From Anderseniella sp963700735 (GTDB lineage Bacteria; Pseudomonadota; Alphaproteobacteria; Rhizobiales; Aestuariivirgaceae): a stretch of 64,000 nt of DNA. Below the pieces are notes generated by a model. That model saw only the letters and a list, made by a program, of their open reading frames with translations. It did no database searches and was not told the DNA's origin. The stretch covers positions 496,001-560,000 of the forward strand of contig CAVOYR010000005.1 in NCBI GenBank assembly GCA_963700735.1. The letters are read 5' to 3'. Numbering within the stretch: the stretch's first letter is position 1; the number at the start of each line of letters is the position of its first letter. This document shows positions 25,943-34,106 of this stretch, in pieces. The position numbers and the translations under genes were made by a program.

Positions 25943-27032
25943 GGTGAATTCAGACGTGAAGTGCAACACTGTTTGCGGATGTGATATCCGCTTGTCGTCC
26001 AACAAGAAAGCGATGTTGCCATGCCAGGAGATAACCACCTCGACCGATCCGAGAGAGACCAGATTGCCGAACTGAGGGCCCAGGGGCTCGGCGCCACGGC
26101 TATTGCCGAAGTTATCGGGCGCGACAAGTCCACCGTCAGCCGAGAGCTCGGGCGCAATGCTCATGGAGATGGGACGTACCGCCCGGTTTTTGCCGAAGGT
26201 TCATACCTGTTCCGCCGCCAACGCCAGGCCATCCTTGAAACCGACGTGGCCCTGCGCGGCTTCGTCATTGACCGGTTGGCCGAAGGCTGGGCGCCAGAGC
26301 AGATCGCCGGCTGGCTCCGCCGCGGGATCGAGATCGGCCTGCGGGCCGTCAGCATCGAGACGATCTACGCGTTCATCTTCCGATCGGCGCAGAAGGCCGA
26401 GAAGCTCTGGCGTTACCTCACCCGGCGCAAGGCCAGCCGCGGCCGGCGCGCCCATCGGTCGAGGGATCGGATTACAGGAAAAACTCATATATCGCAGCGC
26501 CCTGCAGCGGCCAATGACCGTACCGAGGTTGGGCACTGGGAAGCCGACCTGGTCATCTGCAAACGCTCAAGGCCACTTCTCGTCCTGCACGAGCGCAAGA
26601 CCCGCCTGACCCTGATGACCCGACTTGCCAGCAAAACTGCTGCCGACACCGTCACCGCGATCACTGGCATCCTGGCAAAGCTCAGCCCGAAACTGCGCCA
26701 GACGATGACTTTTGACAACGGCGGTGAATTCGCTCGGCATTCCTTGCTCAAACACGCTTTTGCCATGGCCACCTACTTCTGCGATGCCTACGCGTCCTGG
26801 CAAAAGGGCGGCATCGAGAACATCAACGGCAGGATCAGACGCTGGCTCCCGCGCGCAACCAATCTCGACGACCTCAGTGACGAAGACATTCAGGACATCT
26901 CCATGACACTGAACCTCACGCCCAGAAAATGCCTCGGCTTCAAATCTCCCGCAGAGGCCTTCCTCAATGCTCTTGGAAAAGACCTGACAATCCGCTTCAA
27001 TACCCCTGTTGCACTTCGCGGCTGAATCCACC
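25943..27032 (+). mobile_element. IS30 family insertion sequence (copy 3, complete)
   Basis: About 1090 bases between imperfect inverted repeats GGTGAATTCAGACGTGAAGT and GGTGGATTCAGCCGCGAAGT, both continuing GCAACA. It holds one intact transposase. Its right end cut off the HupE-like gene fragment at 27033. Confidence 0.88.
26021..27025 (+). CDS. IS30 family transposase
   Basis: A 334-residue DDE transposase distinct from the one at 17285. The N-terminal helix-turn-helix is GATAIAEVIGRDKSTVSREL, followed by LAEGWAPEQIAGWLRRG. Catalytic motifs are VGHWEADLVI (Asp), MTFDNGGEFARH (Asp) and KGGIENINGRIRRWLPR (Glu), with LTPRKCLGFKSPAEAF at the C-terminus. The frame is uninterrupted from ATG 26021. 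It is close in type to the broken IS30 at 41477-43787, whose terminal repeats are similar. Confidence 0.93.
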   Translation: MPGDNHLDRSERDQIAELRAQGLGATAIAEVIGRDKSTVSRELGRNAHGDGTYRPVFAEGSYLFRRQRQAILETDVALRGFVIDRLAEGWAPEQIAGWLRRGIEIGLRAVSIETIYAFIFRSAQKAEKLWRYLTRRKASRGRRAHRSRDRITGKTHISQRPAAANDRTEVGHWEADLVICKRSRPLLVLHERKTRLTLMTRLASKTAADTVTAITGILAKLSPKLRQTMTFDNGGEFARHSLLKHAFAMATYFCDAYASWQKGGIENINGRIRRWLPRATNLDDLSDEDIQDISMTLNLTPRKCLGFKSPAEAFLNALGKDLTIRFNTPVALRG

Positions 27033-27318
27033 TGGCTCCAACCAGATAGGCATTTGTCGTAGGGACCGGCAAAATAACCTTTGGCCGCATCCTTGATCAG
27101 CAACAGCAAACCCAACACGAAGCACAGGTGGTCAAAGCCGAGCAGGATGACCGGCTTCACCGATTTTCGTACCTCCTTGGCATTTAGCTGGGTCAAGGTC
27201 TTGTCGAAGGCCGGGCTCTGTTTCAGTTTCAACACACCTGCTTCAGCGTCTTGCGCCTGTCGACGTAAGCTGGCCGGTATGGTGATCCGCGGGTCAGGCC
27301 CAAATCTGATTTACGAGC
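27033..27318 (-). pseudogene. HupE/UreJ-type membrane protein fragment
   Basis: A minus-strand frame reads LRRQAQDAEAGVLKLKQSPA, later VRKSVKPVILLGFDHLCFVL then GLLLLIKDAAKGYF. The motif G-x-D-H-L-x-F-V-L-G-L-L-L-L is characteristic of HupE/UreJ-like nickel or hydrogenase-accessory membrane proteins. It has no plausible start codon and ends at the IS30 edge, so both ends are missing. Confidence 0.6.
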
Positions 27319-27436
27319 TTTTGTTGCTCTCGACTCTCAACTGGTTGTCCCGATCCAGATCTGTTCGATCATTTTGCCCATTCGGGTCGTCGCCTTTTCA
27401 CACCCCTTTCATCCGGCCTGTCTGGGATCGCCTGTA

Positions 27437-28468
27437 TCAGGCAGCCATAAGGGGGGTCGGATCCTTGTAAGCCTCGTTTTTGGTCAGCATGGCCCAGATC
27501 TGTCGCGCCATCTTGTTGGCCAGTGCGATGGCGACCAGCATGCGCGGCTTGCGGGCCAGCATCCGCGCCAGCCAGGAGCCTTCCGGGATGGATTTGCGCC
27601 CCATCCAGTTCAACATGGACATGGCACCGAGGATCAGCATCTGCCGGATATCGGCCTGACCGGCCTTGGTGATCCGCCCGAGACGCTCTTTGCCACCGGA
27701 TGAGAACTTTCTTGGCACCAGCCCAAGCCAGGCGGCAAAGTCGCGTCCACTGCGGAAGCTCTCCATGCCCGGCGCAAAGGTCTCGACAGCCATGGCGACT
27801 ATCGGTCCAACGCCCGGCATGGTTTGCAAGCGTTGCGCCACTGGCGTGGCTGCGGCCAGTTCCTTGATCTTGGCCGTCCTCGCATCAACCAAGCCGTTGA
27901 GCGTCTTTATGTAATCGAGCATTGCGAGGCACTCCTCGCACATCAAGGCCGGCAGATCGCTGTTGGTCGCATCCAGTATCTCACGTATGCGGCCGATGTG
28001 TTGGATGCCCTGCGGGATAATATGGCCCCACTCATACAGCGCAGCCCGCAGAGCGTTCACAGTCTCTGTTCGCTGGCGCACAAGTCTCTGGCGTGAGCGA
28101 TAGAGGATCGCAGCGCTCTGCTGTGCCTCGCTCTTTGGCTCAACAAAGCGCATCTCGGGGCGCTGGGCTGCTGTTACGATCGCCTCGGCATCTGCCGCGT
28201 CGTTCTTCTGCCGCTTCACGAACGGACGCACATACTGCGGCGCGATCAGTTGGACTTCGTGACCATAGGCGCTGAGCACGCGGGCCCAGTAATGAGCGCT
28301 GCCGCACGCTTCCAGCACCACTACGGCAGGTGGCTGATCAGCCATGAAGGTGCGAAATGCCGGCCGCGACAGCTTGCGCTGATACACAACCTTGCCGGTC
28401 ATCGAGGCCCCGTGAACCTGGAAAACGGACTTTGCCAGGTCCACACCAATCATTGTATCCATACTCAT
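27437..28468 (-). CDS. IS110 family transposase (complete)
   Basis: A 343-residue DEDD transposase of the IS110 family, which works through a RuvC-like domain and, as recently established for IS110/IS621, a bridge RNA expressed from the element's noncoding ends. Visible: the first acidic residue in MIGVDLAKSVFQVHG, then VVLEACGSAHYW and KRQKNDAADAEAI, and the C-terminal transposase_20 region MPGVGPIVAMAVETFAPGME with the serine-containing PRKFSSGGKERLGRITKAG. GGAAAGGACGGCAACC precedes the ATG. The flanks (about 27330-27436 and 28469-28552) should contain any bridge RNA. A different, broken IS110 lies at 58391. Confidence 0.93.
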   Translation of the reverse strand: MSMDTMIGVDLAKSVFQVHGASMTGKVVYQRKLSRPAFRTFMADQPPAVVVLEACGSAHYWARVLSAYGHEVQLIAPQYVRPFVKRQKNDAADAEAIVTAAQRPEMRFVEPKSEAQQSAAILYRSRQRLVRQRTETVNALRAALYEWGHIIPQGIQHIGRIREILDATNSDLPALMCEECLAMLDYIKTLNGLVDARTAKIKELAAATPVAQRLQTMPGVGPIVAMAVETFAPGMESFRSGRDFAAWLGLVPRKFSSGGKERLGRITKAGQADIRQMLILGAMSMLNWMGRKSIPEGSWLARMLARKPRMLVAIALANKMARQIWAMLTKNEAYKDPTPLMAA

Positions 28469-28553
28469 GGTTGCCGTCCTTTCCGCTCGTGGCTTGAACC
28501 CCTACAAATTTGGCACATCGTGATACCATTAGGGAGGGCGGCAACCACCCCAT

Positions 28554-29014
28554 CTGACTCGTTTGAGGATTTTCAAATCAGCTGCAGCGTGATTCAGCAT
28601 GGCAAACGAAGGAGGTTTGCCATGGCGATAACGCTACGAGCGGATTTTGATGCGACCAGATTGCGGGCGATTGCCCGGCAGTCGAAGGATGCAGCCCAAA
28701 CCCGGCGGCTGCTGGCATTGGCGGCGATCTATGATGGAGCAACACGGACACAGGCCGCTGAGCTTGGTGGCGTGACGCTGCAGATCGTGCGGGACTGGGT
28801 CGTGCGGTTCAATGCCGAGGGACCGGAAGGACTGGTCAACCGCAAGGCGCCTGGCCAACCCTCGAAGCTTGGCGACAGGCAGCGGGCTGCGCTGGTGCAG
28901 ATGCTGGAGAGTGGACCGATCCCGGCAGCCCATGGGGCGGTACGCTGGCGCCTGGTCGACCTGTGTCAGTGGATCTGGGAAGAGTTCCGGATCAGCATTG
29001 CCAAGCAGACCTTG
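28554..29014 (+). mobile_element. IS630 family subtype 1 remnant, diverged
   Basis: Contains the leader CAGCTGCAGCGTGATTCAGC, the GGAGG-ATG and the first 130 or so residues of the subtype 1 transposase from 28622, with scattered substitutions relative to copies A-C (for example LRADFDATR, VNRKAPGQP kept). It stops abruptly at AAGCAGACCTTGA, where IS21-type sequence begins. The outer ATACC end is also missing. It is an older, inactive copy. Confidence 0.85.
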
Positions 29015-29015
29015 A

Positions 29016-29282
29016 GACCGGCTGAAGCAATCCGTCACCAGGCGCCAGTCGGCCATCACTGTCGCAGAAGAAAAACAGAACCCGGCCGCCACCAAAACAG
29101 GCGACCAGTCCGACGCTCCCCCGACCAATCCATAAACCCGCTGACAGACAGACAGCCCGACCCAGACGGCCGCTCGCTCGCTACAGCGCTATCGAAGGCG
29201 CGCTTCGCGAGCGGCCTGTGCCGAGCTCTAATGGCCTACTTTTACTCCGCCAAACTGGCCCAGAATTGCTCCGCCGTTGACA
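29016..29282 (+). mobile_element. 3' end of an IS21-like element
   Basis: The frame DRLKQSVTRRQSAITVAEEK then QNPAATKTGDQSDAPPTNP ends at TAA 29133-29135 and looks like the tail of a transposition protein. It is followed by GGCCTACTTTTACTCCGCCA and GGCCCAGAATTGCTCCGCCG, the spaced repeats typical of IS21 ends, terminating in TTGACA. The body of the element is missing; IS630 sequence abuts it at 29014. Confidence 0.55.
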
Positions 29283-29373
29283 ACGTTGACGTCATTATCA
29301 CTTATTGCCTAGGCTCGACTTGGCGCAGAAGGCCTCGGCGTGGTTTTGGGCGAGTGAAATGGAGATGACGAAT

Positions 29374-30954
29374 ATGTTCGATGACGATGCGTCTAGCCTC
29401 GGGCGGCTGTGCGACACCGGCCTATCCCTAGACTCGCAGCGAGTCGCCCTCATCCAGGGCAAGCGGTCGATGACGTATGCAGAGCTCGAGCAGCGCATCA
29501 ATCGGGTCGCCAATGGGCTGATCTCGCTTGGAGTCGAGCGGTTCGAGCGCGTCCTCGTCATCTTCGAGAACGACATCCGCTTCCCCGAAGTCCTGCTCGG
29601 TATCGTCAGGGCCGGCGCCGTAGCGGTCCCGGTCAACTTCAAGTTCCCGCCGCCGCAGCACATCGATCTGGCTCGAGATTGCGGGAGTCGCATTGTCTTC
29701 GGCAGTGCCGGGATGGCCGAATCCGTCGTCGCCTGCCTGGCCGACGGGGTTGCCGAGGTCGGTATCGTCGTCGATGCCGACCGGGGTCCGCTTCGAAGCT
29801 ATGAGGACTGGCTGGCCTCAGCTTCGCCCGAACGCTGCGATCATGGGTCGGCCAGCAGCGACGTCTGCATCCAGGCGTACACCTCGGGCTCGACCGGACG
29901 GCCCAAGGGGGTTCTTCTCGCGCACCGTGGGCTACTGCGTAACGCTCAGCTCCTGGCGGAGTCCAACCGGATCGACGAGAACTCACGGGTCTTGTTGTCG
30001 ACGCCGCTCTTCCACATGAACGCCACTGGCGCGGGGCTCCTCCCGTGCCTGAGCCAGGGCGGCTCGGTGGTCATTCTCAAGGAGTTCGACGCGGAGCGCG
30101 TGATCGATGCGATTGAGACGCACGGTTGCACCTACACCACAGGTGTACCGGCCACGTACAAGCTGATTCTGGATGCCGCACGGCAAAGAACGCACGTGGA
30201 TGTCTCCAGCCTCGAGTTCATCGCAGTGGGGTCTGCTCCCATGACACGCGCGCTTCTGGATGAACTGGTCCAGACCTTGCCTGGTGTCGATGTGATCGAG
30301 GGGTACGGGCTGACGGAGTCTGGGCCCATCATCACCATGAACCCACGCGGCCGAAACAAACTGGGCACGATCGGTCCCGCTCTTCCCGGCTTCGAGTGCA
30401 AGGTCATCGACTCCGACGGGAACATTTTGCCACAGGGAGAGGCGGGGGAACTTGTCGTGCGGAGCGAGTGCAACGCCCTCGGCTATTACAACCGGCCGGA
30501 CGCCCAAGCAGAGCGCTTCCGGGACGGCTGGGTCTATACCGGGGATATCGTGGCGTGCGACCCCGACGGCTGGTACACCTTCAGGGGGCGCGTCGATGAC
30601 CAGATGCAAGTGGGAGGCGAGAACGTCTTCCCGGCCGAAGTCGAGAACATCCTCGCCACTCATCCGGAAGTGCGGGACGTCTGTGTCGTTCCCGTCCCCC
30701 ACGAGGTGAAGGGCCAGGTTCCGGTGGCCTTCGTCGTGCGCAACGTCGGGTCGAAGCTCGGCGAGAAGGAACTCATTGACTACTACATGACACGCGGACC
30801 CGCGTATTCCCATCCGCGCCATATCTACTTCATCGACGAGATGCCGCTCTTGGGGACCGGGAAAACCGACCTGCAGGCTCTTGAAAGGCAGGCTCTTGAA
30901 AGGCAAGCTCGCGAGTCAGGCTCAGGAACGGGGCCCTCTTCCCCCGCCCGCTGA
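29374..30954 (+). CDS. AMP-forming acyl-CoA synthetase (class I adenylate-forming enzyme)
   Basis: A ligase of about 526 residues that would activate a carboxylic acid with ATP and CoA. The adenylation motif YTSGSTGRPKGVLLAHRG lies at about residues 170-187. Further motifs are the A5-type GYGLTESG, the A7-type GWVYTGD, the hinge RVDDQMQVGGENVFPAEVEN and the C-terminal catalytic Lys in LGTGKTDLQAL. The C-terminus carries the tandem EALERQALERQ-type repeat from a duplicated 15-base unit near 30880-30905. Start is uncertain: ATGs at 29359, 29365 and 29374 are all possible, the last with GGAG nine bases upstream. A 94-base piece of a homologous gene sits at 43868-43961, and acyl-CoA genes lie at 44-48 kb. 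The acyl substrate is unknown. Confidence 0.88.
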   Translation: MFDDDASSLGRLCDTGLSLDSQRVALIQGKRSMTYAELEQRINRVANGLISLGVERFERVLVIFENDIRFPEVLLGIVRAGAVAVPVNFKFPPPQHIDLARDCGSRIVFGSAGMAESVVACLADGVAEVGIVVDADRGPLRSYEDWLASASPERCDHGSASSDVCIQAYTSGSTGRPKGVLLAHRGLLRNAQLLAESNRIDENSRVLLSTPLFHMNATGAGLLPCLSQGGSVVILKEFDAERVIDAIETHGCTYTTGVPATYKLILDAARQRTHVDVSSLEFIAVGSAPMTRALLDELVQTLPGVDVIEGYGLTESGPIITMNPRGRNKLGTIGPALPGFECKVIDSDGNILPQGEAGELVVRSECNALGYYNRPDAQAERFRDGWVYTGDIVACDPDGWYTFRGRVDDQMQVGGENVFPAEVENILATHPEVRDVCVVPVPHEVKGQVPVAFVVRNVGSKLGEKELIDYYMTRGPAYSHPRHIYFIDEMPLLGTGKTDLQALERQALERQARESGSGTGPSSPAR

Positions 30955-31016
30955 CTTGCCATAGCGAGTGCTTATCGGACTTGGAGCCTGGGACGGGACT
31001 TGAATCGCCTAACCAC

Positions 31017-31107
31017 GAAGATAATCGATCAGGACATCGGCACCATCACGAAGACCTTCTCGCTGACCCGGTTGGCTAGGTCAGGAAGATAATCGATCAG
31101 GACATCG
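31017..31107. repeat. Two direct copies of a 23-base sequence
   Basis: GAAGATAATCGATCAGGACA followed by TCG occurs at 31017-31039 and again at 31085-31107, just downstream of the transposase remnant. The spacing (68 bases) and perfection suggest a local slippage or an integration scar. Confidence 0.75.
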
Positions 31108-31455
31108 ACGTAGAAGGCCTGCCACATCTCGTGGACGCGCGTCGTCGGGTTCTGGACGCTTCCGAGGCCGACAGCAGGACGTAGGCAGGATTGGTGATGA
31201 GATCGGCGACCTTGAGCAGGCGGTAGACGCTCGATTCAGAGACAAAGTAGCGCCTCTCGTTCGTGAACCGGCAGGCGAGCTCGCGAGGTGAGAGGTCCGT
31301 TCGTTCGAGCGCTAGCTCGAGCACCTGGTCTTTGATCTTCTGCGGGATCCGGTTCCAGCCGGCTCTTCGAGCCGGCTTCTTGTCTTCGAGGCCATCGAAG
31401 CCGTGCTCGAGATACGGCTGATACCAGTCGTAGAACGTGCTCCGCGGAACTGAGC
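31097..31455 (-). pseudogene. Transposase remnant (IS3/IS481-like, helix-turn-helix part)
   Basis: Joining two frames gives SVPRSTFYDWYQPYLEHGFD, KPARRAGWNRIPQKIKDQVL, then LALERTDLSPRELACRFTNE and YFVSESSVYRLLKVADLITN, the DNA-binding front of an rve-type transposase. The catalytic core is missing. It interrupts the DUF3141 remnant on its right. Confidence 0.65.
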
Positions 31456-31506
31456 GTCACCTGCACGGGCAGATCCGTGCCGTCGACCAGACGGATGTCC
31501 GCGCAT

Positions 31507-31735
31507 GATGATCTCGTAGTCGTAGATCAACACGGCGTTGATCGGCCTGGAGGTCATCTCCGTCTGCTGGTTGCCACGTTGCCGCAGGATGTCCAGGAAC
31601 AGGATAGACCGTTGCCAAGTAGTCGGTGGCGTAGTCGATTGCGTCCTTTCCGCCAGAGCGCGAGAAATCAGCCGAAGGGACAGGCAGATCGAACAGCACG
31701 GGAAAAGTCTTGTTCAAAATCTGATCGGGAGACAT
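31507..31735 (-). pseudogene. DUF3141 protein, N-terminal remnant with a frameshift
   Basis: Starts MSPDQILNKTFPVLFDLPVP with GAGGCG before the ATG, continues SADFSRSGGKDAIDYATDYL, and then leaves the frame. One extra G near 31614 separates this from SILFLDILRQRGNQQTEMTS and RPINAVLIYDYEIIM in the next frame, the normal continuation of this poly-hydroxyalkanoate-synthase-like family. The remaining several hundred residues are gone. DUF3141 genes commonly follow pta-ackA, which fits its place as last gene of the operon beginning with nifJ. Confidence 0.72.
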
Positions 31736-31817
31736 GTTGCGCCTCATTGGTACTTGATTTGGCAAATCCTCGCCGCATCAGTGGTCGATTGCCCGGCAAC
31801 CGACAGGGTGGCTTCGT

Positions 31818-33008
31818 TCAGGCACGTGAGCGGACCAATGCCAGCGCGTGACGTGCCATCATCAGTTCCTCATTGGTAGGGATGACATAGCAAGCAATCC
31901 GGCTCTGTGCGGCGGAGATCCGCGGGCCATGCCGGGCATTCGCGGCCGTGTCGATCTCGAGACCCAGCCACGCGAGCCTGGCCCCGATGGCACCGCGTAT
32001 CGGCGCAGCGTGCTCGCCGACCCCTGCCGTGAACACCAGCCCGTCGATCCCTCCCATCACGGTCGCCAGCTCCGCGACTGCGCGGGCGCAACTCAGGCTG
32101 AAAAAGTCCAACGCCATCTGCGCGCGGGGATCGTCGCTCTCGAGGAGCGCGCGCACGTCGTTGCTGATCCCGGACAGGCCCTTCAGGCCGGAGTCCTTGT
32201 AGAGGAGGTCTTCCACGGCTTTCGCCGACATGCCTTTGACCTGAAACAGATAGAGCACGACGCCAGGATCGAGTCGACCGGGCCGCGTACCCATGGTCAG
32301 ACCGTCCAGGGCGGAGAAGCTCATCGTGGTCTCGACGCTGCGCCCACCGACCAACGCGGCCATCGAGCAGCCGTTGCCGAGGTGCGCGACAACGACCCTC
32401 CCGTCGGCGATGTCGGGCGCGGCCGCGGGCAGGCGCTGTGCGATGTACTCGTAGGAGATGCCGTGGTAGCCGTAGCGGCGCAGGCCTTCCCGATAATACG
32501 CATCGGGCAGCGGCAGCCGCTCGAAGACCTCGTCGTGCCCCCGGTGAAAGCCGGTATCGAAGACCGCGACCTGCGGCAGATCGGGCAGACGCGCGCGAAT
32601 TGTTTCGATCGGCGCCAGCTCGGGCGGCAGGTGCAGCGGCATCATCGGCACCAGCGCGCGCAGCTCGGCGAGCACCGCGTCGTCGATCCGGACGGGCGCA
32701 GCGTAACGCGTGCCGCCGAACACCACGCGATGGCCGATCACCACCGGCATGACACCGTTGAGCTGGTCGCGCAACCATTGCAGCAACATCGGCACCGCCG
32801 CGCCGGTGTCGGGCGCCTGCGCGGGGCTCAGTTGCCGGTCGGCAAGCGATCGAGCGACGCCGTCGGTCGCCTTCAGATGCGGCTTTACGCCGATACCGTC
32901 CAACTGACCCTCGATCGAGACCGACAGCCCGCCGTCGGCGAGTGCCTCGAACAGCTTGAATTTGAGGCTCGAGCTGCCGGCGTTGATGCAAAGAACGGTG
33001 TCCGTCAT
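31818..33008 (-). CDS. ackA: Acetate kinase
   Basis: A 396-residue acetokinase converting acetyl phosphate and ADP to acetate and ATP in the cytoplasm. Motifs in order: VLCINAGSSSLKFKLF at the N-terminus, GHRVVFGGTRYAAP (the usual His of RVVHGG is Phe here), VAVFDTGFHRG with the catalytic Asp, YGYHGISYEYIA, VVAHLGNGCSMAAL, TTMSFSALDGLTMGTRPG and VFTAGVGEHAAPIRG. The start overlaps the phosphotransacetylase stop by ATGA (33005-33008), so the two are translationally coupled, as expected for consecutive steps. An upstream in-frame extension exists but overlaps pta in another frame and was rejected. The enzyme is likely functional; the HG-to-FG change deserves note as it lies near the acetate pocket. 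Confidence 0.93.
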   Translation of the reverse strand: MTDTVLCINAGSSSLKFKLFEALADGGLSVSIEGQLDGIGVKPHLKATDGVARSLADRQLSPAQAPDTGAAVPMLLQWLRDQLNGVMPVVIGHRVVFGGTRYAAPVRIDDAVLAELRALVPMMPLHLPPELAPIETIRARLPDLPQVAVFDTGFHRGHDEVFERLPLPDAYYREGLRRYGYHGISYEYIAQRLPAAAPDIADGRVVVAHLGNGCSMAALVGGRSVETTMSFSALDGLTMGTRPGRLDPGVVLYLFQVKGMSAKAVEDLLYKDSGLKGLSGISNDVRALLESDDPRAQMALDFFSLSCARAVAELATVMGGIDGLVFTAGVGEHAAPIRGAIGARLAWLGLEIDTAANARHGPRISAAQSRIACYVIPTNEELMMARHALALVRSRA

Positions 33009-34015
33009 CGAGCTTTCCCTGCCTTCTCCTTTTGCTGCATCAAATAGTGGGCATAGAGGGTTCCCACTGCCGTCGATGCCAGGCGCGTGCGCACGCTGTC
33101 GGCGCGGCTCGTGAGGATGACGGGCACCGCGGCCCCGAGAACGATCCCCGCGGCATCGGCGTCGGCGAGGAAGATCAGGTTCTTCGCCAGCATGTTGCCC
33201 GCTTCGAGATCCGGCACCACCAGGATCTGGGCGCGGCCTGCCACCGGCGAAGAGATGCCCTTGATCTTCGCGGCCTCCAGGTTGATCGCGTTGTCCAGCG
33301 CAAGCGGGCCATCCAGAACGCCGCCCTTGATCTGGCCTCGGTCGGCCATCTTGCAGAGACTCGCCGCGTCGATGGTTCCCGGGATCTTCGGATTGACCAC
33401 TTCCACCGCCGACAGGATCGCCACCCGCGGCTCGCCCAGCCCGAGGCCGATATGCAGGTCGATCGCGTTCTGCACGATGTCGCGCTTGCAATCGATGTCG
33501 GGAAAGATGTTGATCGCGGCGTCGGTGACGAACAGCACGTCGGGATAGGTCGGCACGTCGATCAAAAAGACATGGCTGATGCGCCGGCTGGTTCGCAGGC
33601 CGCCCTCCTTGGACACCACGGCATGCATCAAGATGTCGGTATGCAGGCTGCCCTTCATGATCCCGTGGGCCTTACCTTCCCGGACCAGGCTGACCGCGCC
33701 CGCCGCGGCCGACTCCTCGGTGGGAAAATCGACGATGTCGCAGCCGGCCAGGTCGAGGTTCGCCTTCCCGGCCACATCCCGGATGAGCGCTTCGCTGCCC
33801 ACCAGTACGGGCTTGATGATCTTCTCCCGGGCGGCCTCGATCGACCCTTCGAGGGCGTGGACTTCGCAGGGCCAGGCGACCGCGGTCCGGATCGGCGGGA
33901 CGCTCTTCGCCCGCGCGATCAGGCGCTCGTACTTCTCGTGCTTGCGCTCGGGGTGCGTGATGTGGGACTCGGCGGCGTCGTCGGTGAAGCCTGACGGGGT
34001 CGTGACGGTAGTCAT
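33005..34015 (-). CDS. pta: Phosphate acetyltransferase (PTA/PTB family)
   Basis: A 336-residue phosphotransacylase converting acetyl-CoA and phosphate to acetyl phosphate. It is the short PTA/PTB form without the N-terminal CobQ-like or hydratase domains. Motifs: PPIRTAVAWPCEVHALEGSI at the N-terminus, GIMKGSLHTDILMHAVVSKE, ISHVFLIDVPTYPDVLFVTD, NIFPDIDCKRDIVQNAIDLH and SPVAGRAQILVVPDLEAGNM, with SRADSVRTRLAS near the end. Substrate could be acetyl- or butyryl-CoA; acetate kinase immediately downstream with a 4-base overlap argues for acetyl. It is the fourth gene of the fermentation operon, about 90 bases after the lactate dehydrogenase. Confidence 0.9.
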   Translation of the reverse strand: MTTVTTPSGFTDDAAESHITHPERKHEKYERLIARAKSVPPIRTAVAWPCEVHALEGSIEAAREKIIKPVLVGSEALIRDVAGKANLDLAGCDIVDFPTEESAAAGAVSLVREGKAHGIMKGSLHTDILMHAVVSKEGGLRTSRRISHVFLIDVPTYPDVLFVTDAAINIFPDIDCKRDIVQNAIDLHIGLGLGEPRVAILSAVEVVNPKIPGTIDAASLCKMADRGQIKGGVLDGPLALDNAINLEAAKIKGISSPVAGRAQILVVPDLEAGNMLAKNLIFLADADAAGIVLGAAVPVILTSRADSVRTRLASTAVGTLYAHYLMQQKEKAGKAR

Positions 34016-34106
34016 GAAAAGGTTCCTCTAACGGTTCAGGGAAATCGTGGACGCGGAGTGCCGGGCGCCAAGCGCGATCGATGCGACTTCGTCGCCCCGG
34101 ATCCTT

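Noticed and set aside
31848..33047. Long open frames opposite acetate kinase, including one of 399 codons
   Set aside because: They are shadows caused by GC-rich codon bias. The minus-strand frame has all acetate kinase motifs, and the opposite frames match no known family pattern.
33009..33491. In-frame N-terminal extension of acetate kinase
   Set aside because: It overlaps phosphotransacetylase in another frame and is Arg/Gly-rich nonsense. The ATG at 33008 starts exactly at the family N-terminus.
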